Positions 5,491-12,470 of a DNA stretch of 12,767 nucleotides are shown here, piece by piece; within the stretch, counting starts at the first letter, position 1, and each line of letters begins with the position of its first letter. Origin of the DNA: Flavobacterium sp. (GTDB lineage Bacteria; Bacteroidota; Bacteroidia; Flavobacteriales; Flavobacteriaceae). The notes beneath the pieces were generated by a model. The model did no database searches and was not told the origin of the DNA. It saw only the letters and a list, made by a program, of their open reading frames with translations. Location of the stretch: assembly GCA_024709705.1 (NCBI GenBank), contig JANJWE010000102.1, forward strand, positions 1 through 12,767. The letters run 5' to 3'. The position numbers and the translations under genes are program-made.

Positions 5491-7032
5491 TTACTTTTTA
5501 AACATTTTACTCAAAATTCCTAAAGCCCCTCGAATAAAAGTCGCACTGGTCAATACCTTTACCACCGCTTTTGTAGTTTGACTCTCAGGGGCTCTTCGAG
5601 TGGTGGTTGAAGTAGTTTTTTGAGCTTCTTTTTGTTTGGCCACTTCTTCAGCTTGTTTTGTGGCTTGTTCTTCAGCAGAAGCTATTTTTTTGTTCAATAA
5701 TTCATACGCACTTTCACGGTCAATTACTTCATTGTATTTTTTTGCCAATTTTGAACTGGCAATGTGTGAATCAATTTCTTGTTGCGTTAACACATCCATG
5801 CGGCTCATCGGTGCACGAAGCATGGTGGCAACAAGTGGAGTCGGAATCCCTTTTTCGTTCAATGCCGTCACAAACGCTTCTCCGATACCAAGTTGCGTAA
5901 TTACTTCATCGGTTTTGTAATAATCGGACAATGGATAATTTTCAGCGGTCATTTTAATCGCTTTTCGGTCGTTTGCAGTAAATGCTCTTAACGCATGTTG
6001 AATTTTTAAACCTAGCTGACTCAACACACCGGCCGGAATATCTTGTGGATTTTGTGTAATAAAATAAATTCCAATTCCTTTGGAACGAATCAATTTTACA
6101 ATGGTTTCAATCTGATCTTGCAAAGCTTTACTCGCTTGGTCAAAAATCAAGTGAGCTTCGTCAATAAAAATCACCAATTCCGGTCGTCCGGCATCGCCTT
6201 GTTCGGGCATGGTGCTGTAAATTTCAGCTAATAAACTCAACATAAACGTTGAAAATAACTTTGGTTTGTCTTGAATATCAGTCAAACGGATTATATTCAC
6301 ATAGCCATTTCCATTTTCATCTATTCGCATCAAATCATTAATATCAAACGATAATTCCCCAAAAAACACATCAGCTCCTTGTTGTTCCAATTCGATAATT
6401 TTTCGTAAAATCGAACCGGTGGATGAAGTGGAAATCCGACCATATTCTTTCTCAATTTCGGCTTTACCTTCTTCAGTTATATATTGAAGTACTTTTTTAA
6501 AATCTTTTAAATCCAAAAGTGGCAAATGATGGTCGTCGCAATATTTAAAAATCACGGCAACAACGCCACCTTGCGTATCATTCAAATCTAAAATTCTGGA
6601 AAATAAAACCGGACCAAATTCTGAAACCGTAGCACGTAAACGAACCCCATTTTGTTTGGAAATCGTCATCAATTCAACCGGAAAACCTTTGGTTTCATAG
6701 CCTAAATTGATTTTCCCATGTCGTTCCGTGATAAAAGATTGTTCAATTCCGGGCATAGCAATTCCGGAAAAATCCCCTTTAATATCCATCATCAACACCG
6801 GAATTCCGTTTTGAGATAATTGTTCGGATAAAACTTGTATCGTCTTCGTTTTACCGGTTCCGGTTGCTCCGGCAATCAATCCGTGACGGTTAAGCGTTTT
6901 TAAAGCAATGTTAACATGGGCATCTCCACCCACAGGAACACCATCTAGCATCGCTCCACCAAGCGTTATAAAATCGCCTTTGCAGGCATATCCGTTTTTA
7001 ATGTGTGTACTGAATTCTTCGGCTTTACTCAT
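5491..7032 (-). CDS. HerA-like ATPase (DUF853 / YjgR family)
   Basis: 513 residues. Walker A is GATGTGKT (55-62), preceded by NRHGLIAG. Walker B is LVIFIDEAHLI (286-296). FITQNPQDIP (324-333) follows as the glutamine motif seen in HerA/FtsK-type motors. Near the end is a charged, Ala/Gln/Lys-rich coiled region (about 448-475), then a conserved tail SATFIRGALGILSKMFKK. This order and length match DUF853 (PF05872), the family of E. coli YjgR. These are HerA-related hexameric ATPases predicted to move along DNA, but their role is not settled. There is no NurA or other defence partner nearby. An in-frame start at 7068 lies upstream of the predicted promoter (7051-7058); ATG at 7032 gives MSKAEEFSTHIKNGY, which fits the family. 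It may lead a transcript with DUF486 and the cupin, though a repeat hairpin intervenes. Confidence 0.93.
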   Translation of the reverse strand: MSKAEEFSTHIKNGYACKGDFITLGGAMLDGVPVGGDAHVNIALKTLNRHGLIAGATGTGKTKTIQVLSEQLSQNGIPVLMMDIKGDFSGIAMPGIEQSFITERHGKINLGYETKGFPVELMTISKQNGVRLRATVSEFGPVLFSRILDLNDTQGGVVAVIFKYCDDHHLPLLDLKDFKKVLQYITEEGKAEIEKEYGRISTSSTGSILRKIIELEQQGADVFFGELSFDINDLMRIDENGNGYVNIIRLTDIQDKPKLFSTFMLSLLAEIYSTMPEQGDAGRPELVIFIDEAHLIFDQASKALQDQIETIVKLIRSKGIGIYFITQNPQDIPAGVLSQLGLKIQHALRAFTANDRKAIKMTAENYPLSDYYKTDEVITQLGIGEAFVTALNEKGIPTPLVATMLRAPMSRMDVLTQQEIDSHIASSKLAKKYNEVIDRESAYELLNKKIASAEEQATKQAEEVAKQKEAQKTTSTTTRRAPESQTTKAVVKVLTSATFIRGALGILSKMFKK

Positions 7033-7050
7033 GATTATAGATTTATATTT

Positions 7051-7058
7051 CAAATGTA
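7051..7058 (-). promoter_or_regulatory. Predicted -7 promoter element of the HerA-like gene
   Basis: On the minus strand the sequence reads TACATTTG, matching TAnnTTTG, 18 bp upstream of the ATG at 7032. No convincing -33 element is seen. Confidence 0.5.
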
Positions 7059-7087
7059 GTAAAAGCATTTATAAATGAAAAGTTATC

Positions 7088-7121
7088 ATTTTCAAATTTT
7101 CAAATCACCTCATTTTCAAAT
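7088..7121. repeat. Three copies of ATTTTCAAAT in a divergent promoter region
   Basis: ATTTTCAAAT occurs at 7088-7097, 7096-7105 and 7112-7121, so the copies are spaced 8 and 16 bp, between the promoters of the HerA-like gene and queE. The unit is nearly palindromic. It could be an operator array or simply AT-rich low-complexity DNA. Confidence 0.5.
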
Positions 7122-7125
7122 TAAC

Positions 7126-7133
7126 TATCTTTG
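7126..7133 (+). promoter_or_regulatory. Predicted -7 promoter element of queE
   Basis: TATCTTTG matches the Bacteroidetes TAnnTTTG consensus and lies 20 bp before the ATG at 7154. No clear -33 element is seen. Confidence 0.55.
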
Positions 7134-7153
7134 CACCTTTATTTTAGTAAAAA

Positions 7154-7786
7154 ATGCTTCAAAAAGAAATACAATTGGCCGTTGAAAAAGGAGAAATGCT
7201 TCCGTTAATGGAAGAGTTTTACACCATTCAAGGCGAAGGCTATCATACTGGAACTGCTGCTTATTTCATTCGAATTGGCGGTTGTGATGTAGGTTGCCAT
7301 TGGTGTGATGTGAAAGAAAGTTGGAATGCCGAACTTCATCCGCCCACTAAAACTGATACTATTGTTTCGAATGCTAAAAAGTATTCGGATACTGTAGTTA
7401 TTACTGGTGGTGAACCCTTAACTTGGGACATGAATCCGCTGACACAAAAACTGAAAAGTGTCGGAATCAACATTCATATTGAAACTTCCGGATGTTATCC
7501 CGTAACCGGAAAATGGGATTGGTTTTGCCTTTCGCCTAAGAAAAATAAGTTGCCGGTGCAAAGTGCTTATGATATAGCGAATGAATTAAAAGTCATCATT
7601 TACAATAAACATGATTTTATTTTTGCGGAAGAACAAGCTGCTCAAGTAAATAAGAATGCCATTCTTTTTTTGCAACCGGAATGGAGCAAAAGAGAAGAAA
7701 TGACACCATTAATTGTGGAGTATGTGATGAAAAATCCGAAATGGCGAGTTTCTTTACAAACGCATAAATATTTGAATATTCCCTAA
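7154..7786 (+). CDS. queE: 7-carboxy-7-deazaguanine synthase (radical SAM)
   Basis: 210 residues. FYTIQGEGYHTGTAAYFIR (22-40) is the QueE signature, followed by the radical-SAM cluster motif GGCDVGCHWCD with Cys 44, 48 and 51 (CX3CX2C), then ITGGEPLTW (83-91) that contacts S-adenosylmethionine. ETSGCYP and the C-terminal RVSLQTHKYLNIP also fit. The enzyme converts 6-carboxy-5,6,7,8-tetrahydropterin to 7-carboxy-7-deazaguanine, a step on the way to preQ0 and queuosine in tRNA, using a [4Fe-4S] cluster, Mg2+ and SAM. The queC, queD and queF genes are not in the window. It is divergent from the HerA-like gene and is followed after 36 bp by a secreted DUF2059 protein; with a strong terminator only after the latter, the two are probably cotranscribed at least in part. 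Confidence 0.96.
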   Translation: MLQKEIQLAVEKGEMLPLMEEFYTIQGEGYHTGTAAYFIRIGGCDVGCHWCDVKESWNAELHPPTKTDTIVSNAKKYSDTVVITGGEPLTWDMNPLTQKLKSVGINIHIETSGCYPVTGKWDWFCLSPKKNKLPVQSAYDIANELKVIIYNKHDFIFAEEQAAQVNKNAILFLQPEWSKREEMTPLIVEYVMKNPKWRVSLQTHKYLNIP

Positions 7787-7822
7787 ATTAAATTATATTT
7801 ACAACTCTTTAAAATCTATAAA

Positions 7823-8224
7823 ATGAAAAAATTATTTTTTACAATTGCCTTTGTTTTAGTTTCTCAATTAGGGTTTTCGCAAGATGCTTTCAAAAAAGAT
7901 ATACTAAGATATTTAGAAATTAGCGGTCAAGTAAATACCTTCAGAATGCTAACAAAAGATTTGAGTTCAAACATACCTGAATCTAAAAGAGCAGATTTTC
8001 AAAAAGAACTAGACGCTTCTATTAACGATTTGATGAGTAAAATGGCTGATATGTACATGACTGAATTTACTCATGAAGATATAAAATCGCTATTAAAATT
8101 TTATGATTCGGAAGTAGGTAAAAAATTGGCTTCAAAAACGGAGGTGCTCTACGCCAAAGGACAACAAGTAGGACAAGATTGGGGGCAAGGAATTCAATCC
8201 CTAATGATGAAATATATGCAATAA
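7823..8224 (+). CDS. Secreted DUF2059 protein
   Basis: 133 residues with an N-terminal signal peptide (MKKLFFTIAFVLVSQLGFSQ, cleavage likely after Gln 20 or nearby), so the product is exported to the periplasm. The mature part is helical. The block MADMYMTEFTHEDIKSLLKF (54-73) followed by YDSEVGKKLASKT (74-86) is typical of DUF2059 (PF09832), a family of unknown function. Length is normal. A weak promoter-like TATATTTA at 7794-7801 differs from TAnnTTTG at one position, so the gene may have its own start in addition to read-through from queE. A hairpin terminator follows 3 bp after the stop codon. There is no link to queuosine synthesis visible beyond adjacency. Confidence 0.85.
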   Translation: MKKLFFTIAFVLVSQLGFSQDAFKKDILRYLEISGQVNTFRMLTKDLSSNIPESKRADFQKELDASINDLMSKMADMYMTEFTHEDIKSLLKFYDSEVGKKLASKTEVLYAKGQQVGQDWGQGIQSLMMKYMQ

Positions 8225-8227
8225 ATC

Positions 8228-8254
8228 AAACCCGACTTAAAGTCGGGTTTTTTT
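8228..8254 (+). terminator. Intrinsic terminator after the DUF2059 gene
   Basis: AAACCCGACTT (8228-8238) pairs exactly with AAGTCGGGTTT (8240-8250), with a one-base gap that would open into a loop of about 5 nt, and is followed by further T residues to 8254. It starts 3 bp after the plus-strand stop codon. It lies at the convergent junction with the methyltransferase gene, whose stop codon (8253-8255) overlaps its T-tract, so it may work in both directions, though the T-tract for the minus strand is interrupted. Confidence 0.92.
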
Positions 8255-8957
8255 ATAAAGTCAGTTTAGCTAAGTAATCGTAATGCTCCCCTTCTTCAAT
8301 CAATTCACAATGTAAACCATTTGCATGTGCCGCATTTTGAAGTGTGTTGTAATCTAAATACAACCAATTAAAAGCGTTCTCGGTTTCTCCTTTATAATGA
8401 ACGGTAAAAGTTAGTTCTCCATAATACTTATCAGCCGGAACTTCATATGCCCCTTCATCATCTTGGTCATACATATATATCAAATCGGAACTGTCGATTA
8501 GAATTTGACCGCTATCCTTGATTAATGATTTTAATTTTTTCAAATAAATTGAGATTGTATTTAATCTTCCAAAAATTCCGGTTCCATTCATTAATAGTAG
8601 AATGGTGTCAAATTTATCTGAAGTATTCAATTCTAAAATATCTGAAACAAAACAATTTGTCAAACCGCGTAATTGACACGCATAAATCGCGTTTTTAGAA
8701 ATATCAATCGAAGTTACTTTGAAACCTTTTTCTTGTAAATAAAGCGAATGACTTCCGGCACCACAACCTACATCCAAAACTTTTCCTTTCACAAGTTGTA
8801 AAGCCTTTTGCTCCAATTTAGGCATTTCATCAAAATCCCTAAACAAATATTCCACACGCATTTCATCCGCCTCAGAAATGGAAGTTTCGGTAATCAAATT
8901 TTCAGGATTATTTCCGGTATGGTAATCTAAAATGGCTTTTCCAAAAAGGTCTTTCAT
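8253..8957 (-). CDS. Class I SAM-dependent methyltransferase
   Basis: 234 residues. Motif I is [16 protein letters not shown] (59-74), followed by [14 protein letters not shown] with the acidic residue of motif II, and [14 protein letters not shown] in the motif IV region. These mark a Rossmann-fold methyltransferase (Methyltransf_11/25 type). The N-terminal stretch [16 protein letters not shown] and the C-terminal [10 protein letters not shown] look like a recurring Bacteroidetes family, but I cannot name the substrate. The start at 8957 follows eight A residues and a GAAACYT-type heptad repeat, much like the start of the photolyase-related gene at 801. It is convergent with the DUF2059 gene and divergent from the cysteine-cluster gene. 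Confidence 0.88.
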   Translation of the reverse strand: MKDLFGKAILDYHTGNNPENLITETSISEADEMRVEYLFRDFDEMPKLEQKALQLVKGKVLDVGCGAGSHSLYLQEKGFKVTSIDISKNAIYACQLRGLTNCFVSDILELNTSDKFDTILLLMNGTGIFGRLNTISIYLKKLKSLIKDSGQILIDSSDLIYMYDQDDEGAYEVPADKYYGELTFTVHYKGETENAFNWLYLDYNTLQNAAHANGLHCELIEEGEHYDYLAKLTL

Positions 8958-8969
8958 TTTTTTTCATTC

Positions 8970-9037
8970 AGGTTACAGGTTTCAAGTTTCAAGTTCCCTA
9001 ATTTTGCAGTACAACTAGAATCTTGAAATTTGAAACC
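8970..9037. repeat. GTTTCAR heptad repeats as an inverted repeat around the ykgJ-like promoter
   Basis: Positions 8978-8993 read GGTTTCAAGTTTCAAG and positions 9022-9037 read CTTGAAATTTGAAACC. They are reverse complements at 15 of 16 positions and belong to the same 7-mer family as 802-955. The promoter element at 8999-9006 lies between the arms. The right arm contains the TTG start codon (9030-9032) and the next codons of the downstream gene. Confidence 0.85.
8999..9006 (+). promoter_or_regulatory. Predicted -7 promoter element of the cysteine-cluster gene
   Basis: TAATTTTG matches TAnnTTTG and lies 23 bp before the TTG start at 9030. It supports a start at or after about 9013 and so fits the TTG choice. 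No clear -33 element is seen; its usual position falls in the left arm of the inverted repeat. Confidence 0.5.
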
Positions 9038-9524
9038 ACAATTAGAGGAACTCGGAAAACTTGCCAAAGATAAGCATATCGAAAACAAAAAGTATTTTGA
9101 TAAGCTTAAAAAGAAAACGCCCAAGAATTTGGATTATGTGATGCAAGATTTGCATGAAGCCGAATTTAAAAAGACGGATTGTATAACGTGTGCCAATTGC
9201 TGCAAAACAACAGGTCCGCTTTTTACTTCGGCTGATATTGAACGAATTTCAAAGTATTTTAAACAAAAACCACAACAATTCATCGAGCAATACCTGAGAA
9301 TCGATGAAGACAATGATTATGTGTTGAAGTCGGTTCCATGTACATTTTTAGAAAGTGACAACAAATGTTTTATTTATGATGTTCGCCCAAAAGCTTGTCG
9401 CGAATTTCCGCATACCGATAGAAAAAAATTCCAACAAATATCGGATTTAACGTTGAAAAATGTAGCTATTTGCCCTGCAGCCTTCAATATAGTAGAAGAA
9501 ATGAAAAAAAAATTACCTTTATAA
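9030..9524 (+). CDS. YkgJ-family cysteine-cluster protein
   Basis: 164 residues from a TTG start. The motif DCITCANCCKTTGPLF gives Cys 51, 54, 57 and 58 (CxxCxxCC); further cysteines are at 104 (VPCTFL), 113 (NKCFIYDVRPKACREFP, with 123) and 148 (AICPAAF). This is the PF03692 (YkgJ/Fli B) pattern, thought to bind zinc or an iron-sulfur cluster; the role is unknown, though some relatives act in protein modification. There is no ATG before residue 38, which would cut into the helical N-terminus (LAKDKHIENKKYFDKLKKK) that I expect to be conserved, so I keep the TTG. That codon lies in the arm of an inverted heptad repeat. The next gene starts 1 bp after its stop, indicating cotranscription. Confidence 0.87.
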   Translation: MKPQLEELGKLAKDKHIENKKYFDKLKKKTPKNLDYVMQDLHEAEFKKTDCITCANCCKTTGPLFTSADIERISKYFKQKPQQFIEQYLRIDEDNDYVLKSVPCTFLESDNKCFIYDVRPKACREFPHTDRKKFQQISDLTLKNVAICPAAFNIVEEMKKKLPL

Positions 9525-9525
9525 C

Positions 9526-9915
9526 ATGAAAACGTATAGATCAAAAATAGATTGGTGGCTAATACTTTTAATTTTGGGAATCTTTGGTTATCCAATTATG
9601 GAAGGTATTTTGACTAATCAATATGGTTTGTCAATCACCATGATTTCAATTTTAATAATCATGTTTTGGATGTTTTCTAAAATAAAATATGTAATTGAAG
9701 GGACAATGCTCAAAGTATGGTGGGTAAAAATTGATATTCATTCCATTAAAAGAATATACATAACGAACAATCCACTGAGTTCACCGGCTTTATCATTAGA
9801 TAGAATTGCTATTGTTTACAATACATATGATGAAGTATTAATTTCACCAAAATTGAAAAAAGAATTTGTGGAAGAGTTATTGAAAATCAACCCTACTATA
9901 ATTGTTGAAATTTAA
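9526..9915 (+). CDS. Small membrane protein with a bacterial PH-like domain
   Basis: 129 residues. Two membrane helices lie near 10-28 and 34-51, followed by a short beta-rich domain (KYVIEGTMLKVWWVKIDIHS, 54-73). The signature PLSSPALSLDRIAIVYNTYD (83-102) and VLISPKLKKEFVEEL (104-118) fit the YyaB-like bacterial PH-domain family (PF06713, bPH_4). Function is unknown; such proteins sit in the cytoplasmic membrane with the PH-like domain facing one side. The ATG is 1 bp after the stop of the cysteine-cluster gene, so the pair forms an operon. Its stop overlaps by 4 bp with the stop of the convergent NamZ-like gene, leaving no room for a conventional terminator between them. Confidence 0.85.
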   Translation: MKTYRSKIDWWLILLILGIFGYPIMEGILTNQYGLSITMISILIIMFWMFSKIKYVIEGTMLKVWWVKIDIHSIKRIYITNNPLSSPALSLDRIAIVYNTYDEVLISPKLKKEFVEELLKINPTIIVEI

Positions 9916-11144
9916 GGATAAATCAAATAATTTTTCCTCATTTTTTTAAAATCCTCTAATCCTTTCTCCCAACTTTTTCTGATTTCATGTTCAGGAAGAC
10001 CTTTTTCAATTTGCTCTTGCAATATTTTTGTGCCAGCCAATTTCACAAAAAACGAATTAAAAAACGCTTTTTTATCAGATGTTGATGCATAAGCGTTGAT
10101 GAGCCATTTCAATTCTAAACGATTCACTTTCTTTTGATTGCTTAAATCTTCGCCAAAGCAAAGCTTACCATTATGCATCGGTTCTTTTGCTCCCAAATTA
10201 GGTTTCGGAGTAAAACTAAAATCAGTTTTAGCCAAAAAGGGCGAACCATAAATTTGAAACTGTTTTTCTGTTCCGCGACCCACGCTCACATTCGTTCCTT
10301 CAAAAAAACACAAACTTGCATATAAATTGATTGATTGGTCATTGGGTAAATTTGGCGATGGTTTTACAGGCAAACTGTATTTCATGCTTCTATTGTAATT
10401 TAAACATGGAATAACTGTCAATTGACATCGAATACCATTCTTCAACCATTTTTCACCATTAATCATTTGGGCATATTCCCCAATGGTCATACCATGTAAA
10501 ACGGGTATCGGGTGCATGCCCACAAAACTGGTAAATTCTTTCTCCAAAATTGGACCGTCAACAATGTTTCCATTTGGATTGGGTCGATCTAAAACTATAA
10601 GCGGAATTTTGTTTTCAGCACAAGCCTCCATAACATAATGTAAAGAGGATATGTAAGTGTAAAATCGAGCCCCTACATCTTGCAAATCAAAAACCATCAC
10701 ATCAATTCCTTTCAAGTGCTCTTTTTTTGGTTTTTTGTTATCGCCATAAAGCGAAATGATGGGCAATCCGGTTTTAGTGTCTTTTCCGTCTTTTATTAAC
10801 TCTCCGGCATCAGCAGTTCCCCTGAAACCGTGTTCGGGTGCATAAATTTTTTGAACAATAATTCCCTTTTCAATAAAAACATCAACGGTACTATATACCA
10901 AGTCTCCTTTGGAATAAGGATACGTTATAATTCCTGTTTGATTGGTTACTATTCCAACTTTTTTGCCTAATAATAAATTCACATAAGCCTCATAGTTTTC
11001 TGAACCCGTAATAATTCTCTCCAATTTATTTTCGAAATGTGAATTTGTGAGATTTGTATTCAAATGAGTGTGTTCCCCTTTATTTTTCACACCACAACAA
11101 ATTAACACGCCCAAAACACCCAAACAAAAAAAGTAATATTTCAT
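9912..11144 (-). CDS. Exo-beta-N-acetylmuramidase NamZ-like lipoprotein (DUF1343)
   Basis: 410 residues from the ATG at 11144. Conserved blocks of DUF1343 (PF07075, glycosidase family GH171) appear in order: GIVTNQTG (64-71), YAPEHGFRG (101-109), VFDLQDVGARFYTYISS (151-167), VLDRPNPNG (184-192), PSPNLPN (262-268) and EGTNVSVGRGTEKQF (282-296). NamZ from Tannerella and from Bacillus removes terminal MurNAc from peptidoglycan fragments in cell-wall recycling. The N-terminus MKYYFFCLGVLGVLICCGVK is a short signal with a lipobox-like LICC ending, so it is probably a lipoprotein anchored at Cys 16 or 17; a Cys at the -1 position is atypical. An upstream in-frame start at 11234 would add 30 residues before this signal and overlap the divergent gene, so I reject it. 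Confidence 0.92.
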   Translation of the reverse strand: MKYYFFCLGVLGVLICCGVKNKGEHTHLNTNLTNSHFENKLERIITGSENYEAYVNLLLGKKVGIVTNQTGIITYPYSKGDLVYSTVDVFIEKGIIVQKIYAPEHGFRGTADAGELIKDGKDTKTGLPIISLYGDNKKPKKEHLKGIDVMVFDLQDVGARFYTYISSLHYVMEACAENKIPLIVLDRPNPNGNIVDGPILEKEFTSFVGMHPIPVLHGMTIGEYAQMINGEKWLKNGIRCQLTVIPCLNYNRSMKYSLPVKPSPNLPNDQSINLYASLCFFEGTNVSVGRGTEKQFQIYGSPFLAKTDFSFTPKPNLGAKEPMHNGKLCFGEDLSNQKKVNRLELKWLINAYASTSDKKAFFNSFFVKLAGTKILQEQIEKGLPEHEIRKSWEKGLEDFKKMRKNYLIYP

Positions 11145-11209
11145 AATAAAAAAATAAAAAAAGCATACAGTTACATAGGAATTCAGACTTCTGCAACCCA
11201 AAAAAAATC

Positions 11210-11217
11210 TATATTTG
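11210..11217 (+). promoter_or_regulatory. Predicted -7 promoter element of the permease gene
   Basis: TATATTTG matches TAnnTTTG exactly and lies 17 bp before the TTG start at 11235. No clear -33 element is seen. Confidence 0.55.
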
Positions 11218-11234
11218 CAATAAATCTTAATCAA

Positions 11235-12470
11235 TTGAATTTCGAATATTTCATTGCCAAAAGATTAACTACTTCAAAACAGTATAAAAGTAGTATATCT
11301 AAACCAATTATTAAAATTGCAATCTCAGCTATAGCTATTGGCGTTGTAATGATGCTGATTTCTGTAGCAACAGGTTTAGGTTTACAGCAAAAAATACGCC
11401 AAAAAGTCTCAGCTTTCAACGGGCACATTATTATTTCAAATTTTGATGATAATCAATCCGAGGTAAGCAAAGTACCCATAAGTAGCAATCAAGAATTTTA
11501 TCCCGAATTTAAATCCGTAAAAGGCATAAATCACATTCAGGCTGTTGCCACTAAAGCCGGAATTATCAGAACCGAACGAGCTTTTGAAGGTGTGATTTTA
11601 AAAGGTGTTGGTGCAGATTACAAGTGGGATAATCTCCACGAATTTATTTTAGAAGGACGAATACCAAATGTTAAAAACCAACTCAATCAGGAGATTCTCA
11701 TTTCTCAATTTCTTGCCAACCGTTTGTTTTTAAAAGTAGGTGATACATTTAATACTTTTTTCTTAAAAGAAGACAGTAACGAAATGCCTAATCTGAGAGT
11801 TTTTAAAGTGGTTGGTATTTACAATTCCGGATTTCAAGAGTTTGATGCAACTTATATATTGGGTGATATTCGTCACATACAACGTATCAATCGCTGGAAA
11901 CCCCATGAAGTTGGAGCTTTTGAAGTCTTTGTCGACGATTTTAACCAAATAAGTCAAAAGGGTGAGGAAGTATATGAACAAATACCCTACAGTTTAGACA
12001 GTAAAACCATTACAGATAAGTACTATTATATTTTTGAATGGCTTGAGTTATTCGACTTTAATATTATAGTTATTTTAGTTATAATGGTAGTTGTGGCCAC
12101 CATAAATATGATAGTAGCTCTTTTGGTTCTCATCTTAGAACGAACCCAAATGATTGCAATACTCAAAGCTCTTGGAGCTAATAATTGGACAATCCGAAAA
12201 ATATTTCTCTACAACGCTTTTTACATTATCCTTAGAGGACTGCTTTGGGGAAATCTAATTGCCATAACACTCCTCTTTTTTCAGCATCAGTTTGGAATCA
12301 TAAAACTCAATCCCGAAAATTATTACGTTAACCAAGCCCCCGTTTCCTTTAATTGGCTTTTGTTTTTAGGGATAAATTTGGGTACTATTACAATAAGTCT
12401 TCTGGTTTTGTTAATTCCGTCCTATATCATAACCAAAATCTCACCTATAAAAGCTCTTCGATTCGATTAA
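11235..12470 (+). CDS. ABC-transporter permease, LolE/FtsX family
   Basis: 411 residues from a TTG start. Topology is one N-terminal membrane helix (about 24-48), a large periplasmic MacB-like domain (about 50-270, opening GLGLQQKIRQKVSAFNGHI) and three helices at about 274-301, 325-349 and 374-398. The segment LERTQMIAILKALGANNWTI (301-320), joining helices 2 and 3, is the conserved coupling region that contacts the ATPase, and the ending SPIKALRFD is typical of FtsX-domain permeases (PF02687, PF12704). The layout matches LolC/LolE subunits that release lipoproteins from the inner membrane, but MacB-like exporters share it. The ATPase gene is not adjacent. MNFEYFIAKRL from TTG is the opening expected of Flavobacteriaceae relatives; no ATG occurs until residue 39, inside the first helix. 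Confidence 0.9.
   Translation: MNFEYFIAKRLTTSKQYKSSISKPIIKIAISAIAIGVVMMLISVATGLGLQQKIRQKVSAFNGHIIISNFDDNQSEVSKVPISSNQEFYPEFKSVKGINHIQAVATKAGIIRTERAFEGVILKGVGADYKWDNLHEFILEGRIPNVKNQLNQEILISQFLANRLFLKVGDTFNTFFLKEDSNEMPNLRVFKVVGIYNSGFQEFDATYILGDIRHIQRINRWKPHEVGAFEVFVDDFNQISQKGEEVYEQIPYSLDSKTITDKYYYIFEWLELFDFNIIVILVIMVVVATINMIVALLVLILERTQMIAILKALGANNWTIRKIFLYNAFYIILRGLLWGNLIAITLLFFQHQFGIIKLNPENYYVNQAPVSFNWLLFLGINLGTITISLLVLLIPSYIITKISPIKALRFD

Noticed and set aside
5491..7032. HerA-NurA type defence or repair system
   Set aside because: The protein fits the widespread DUF853 family and no nuclease or defence gene is next to it.
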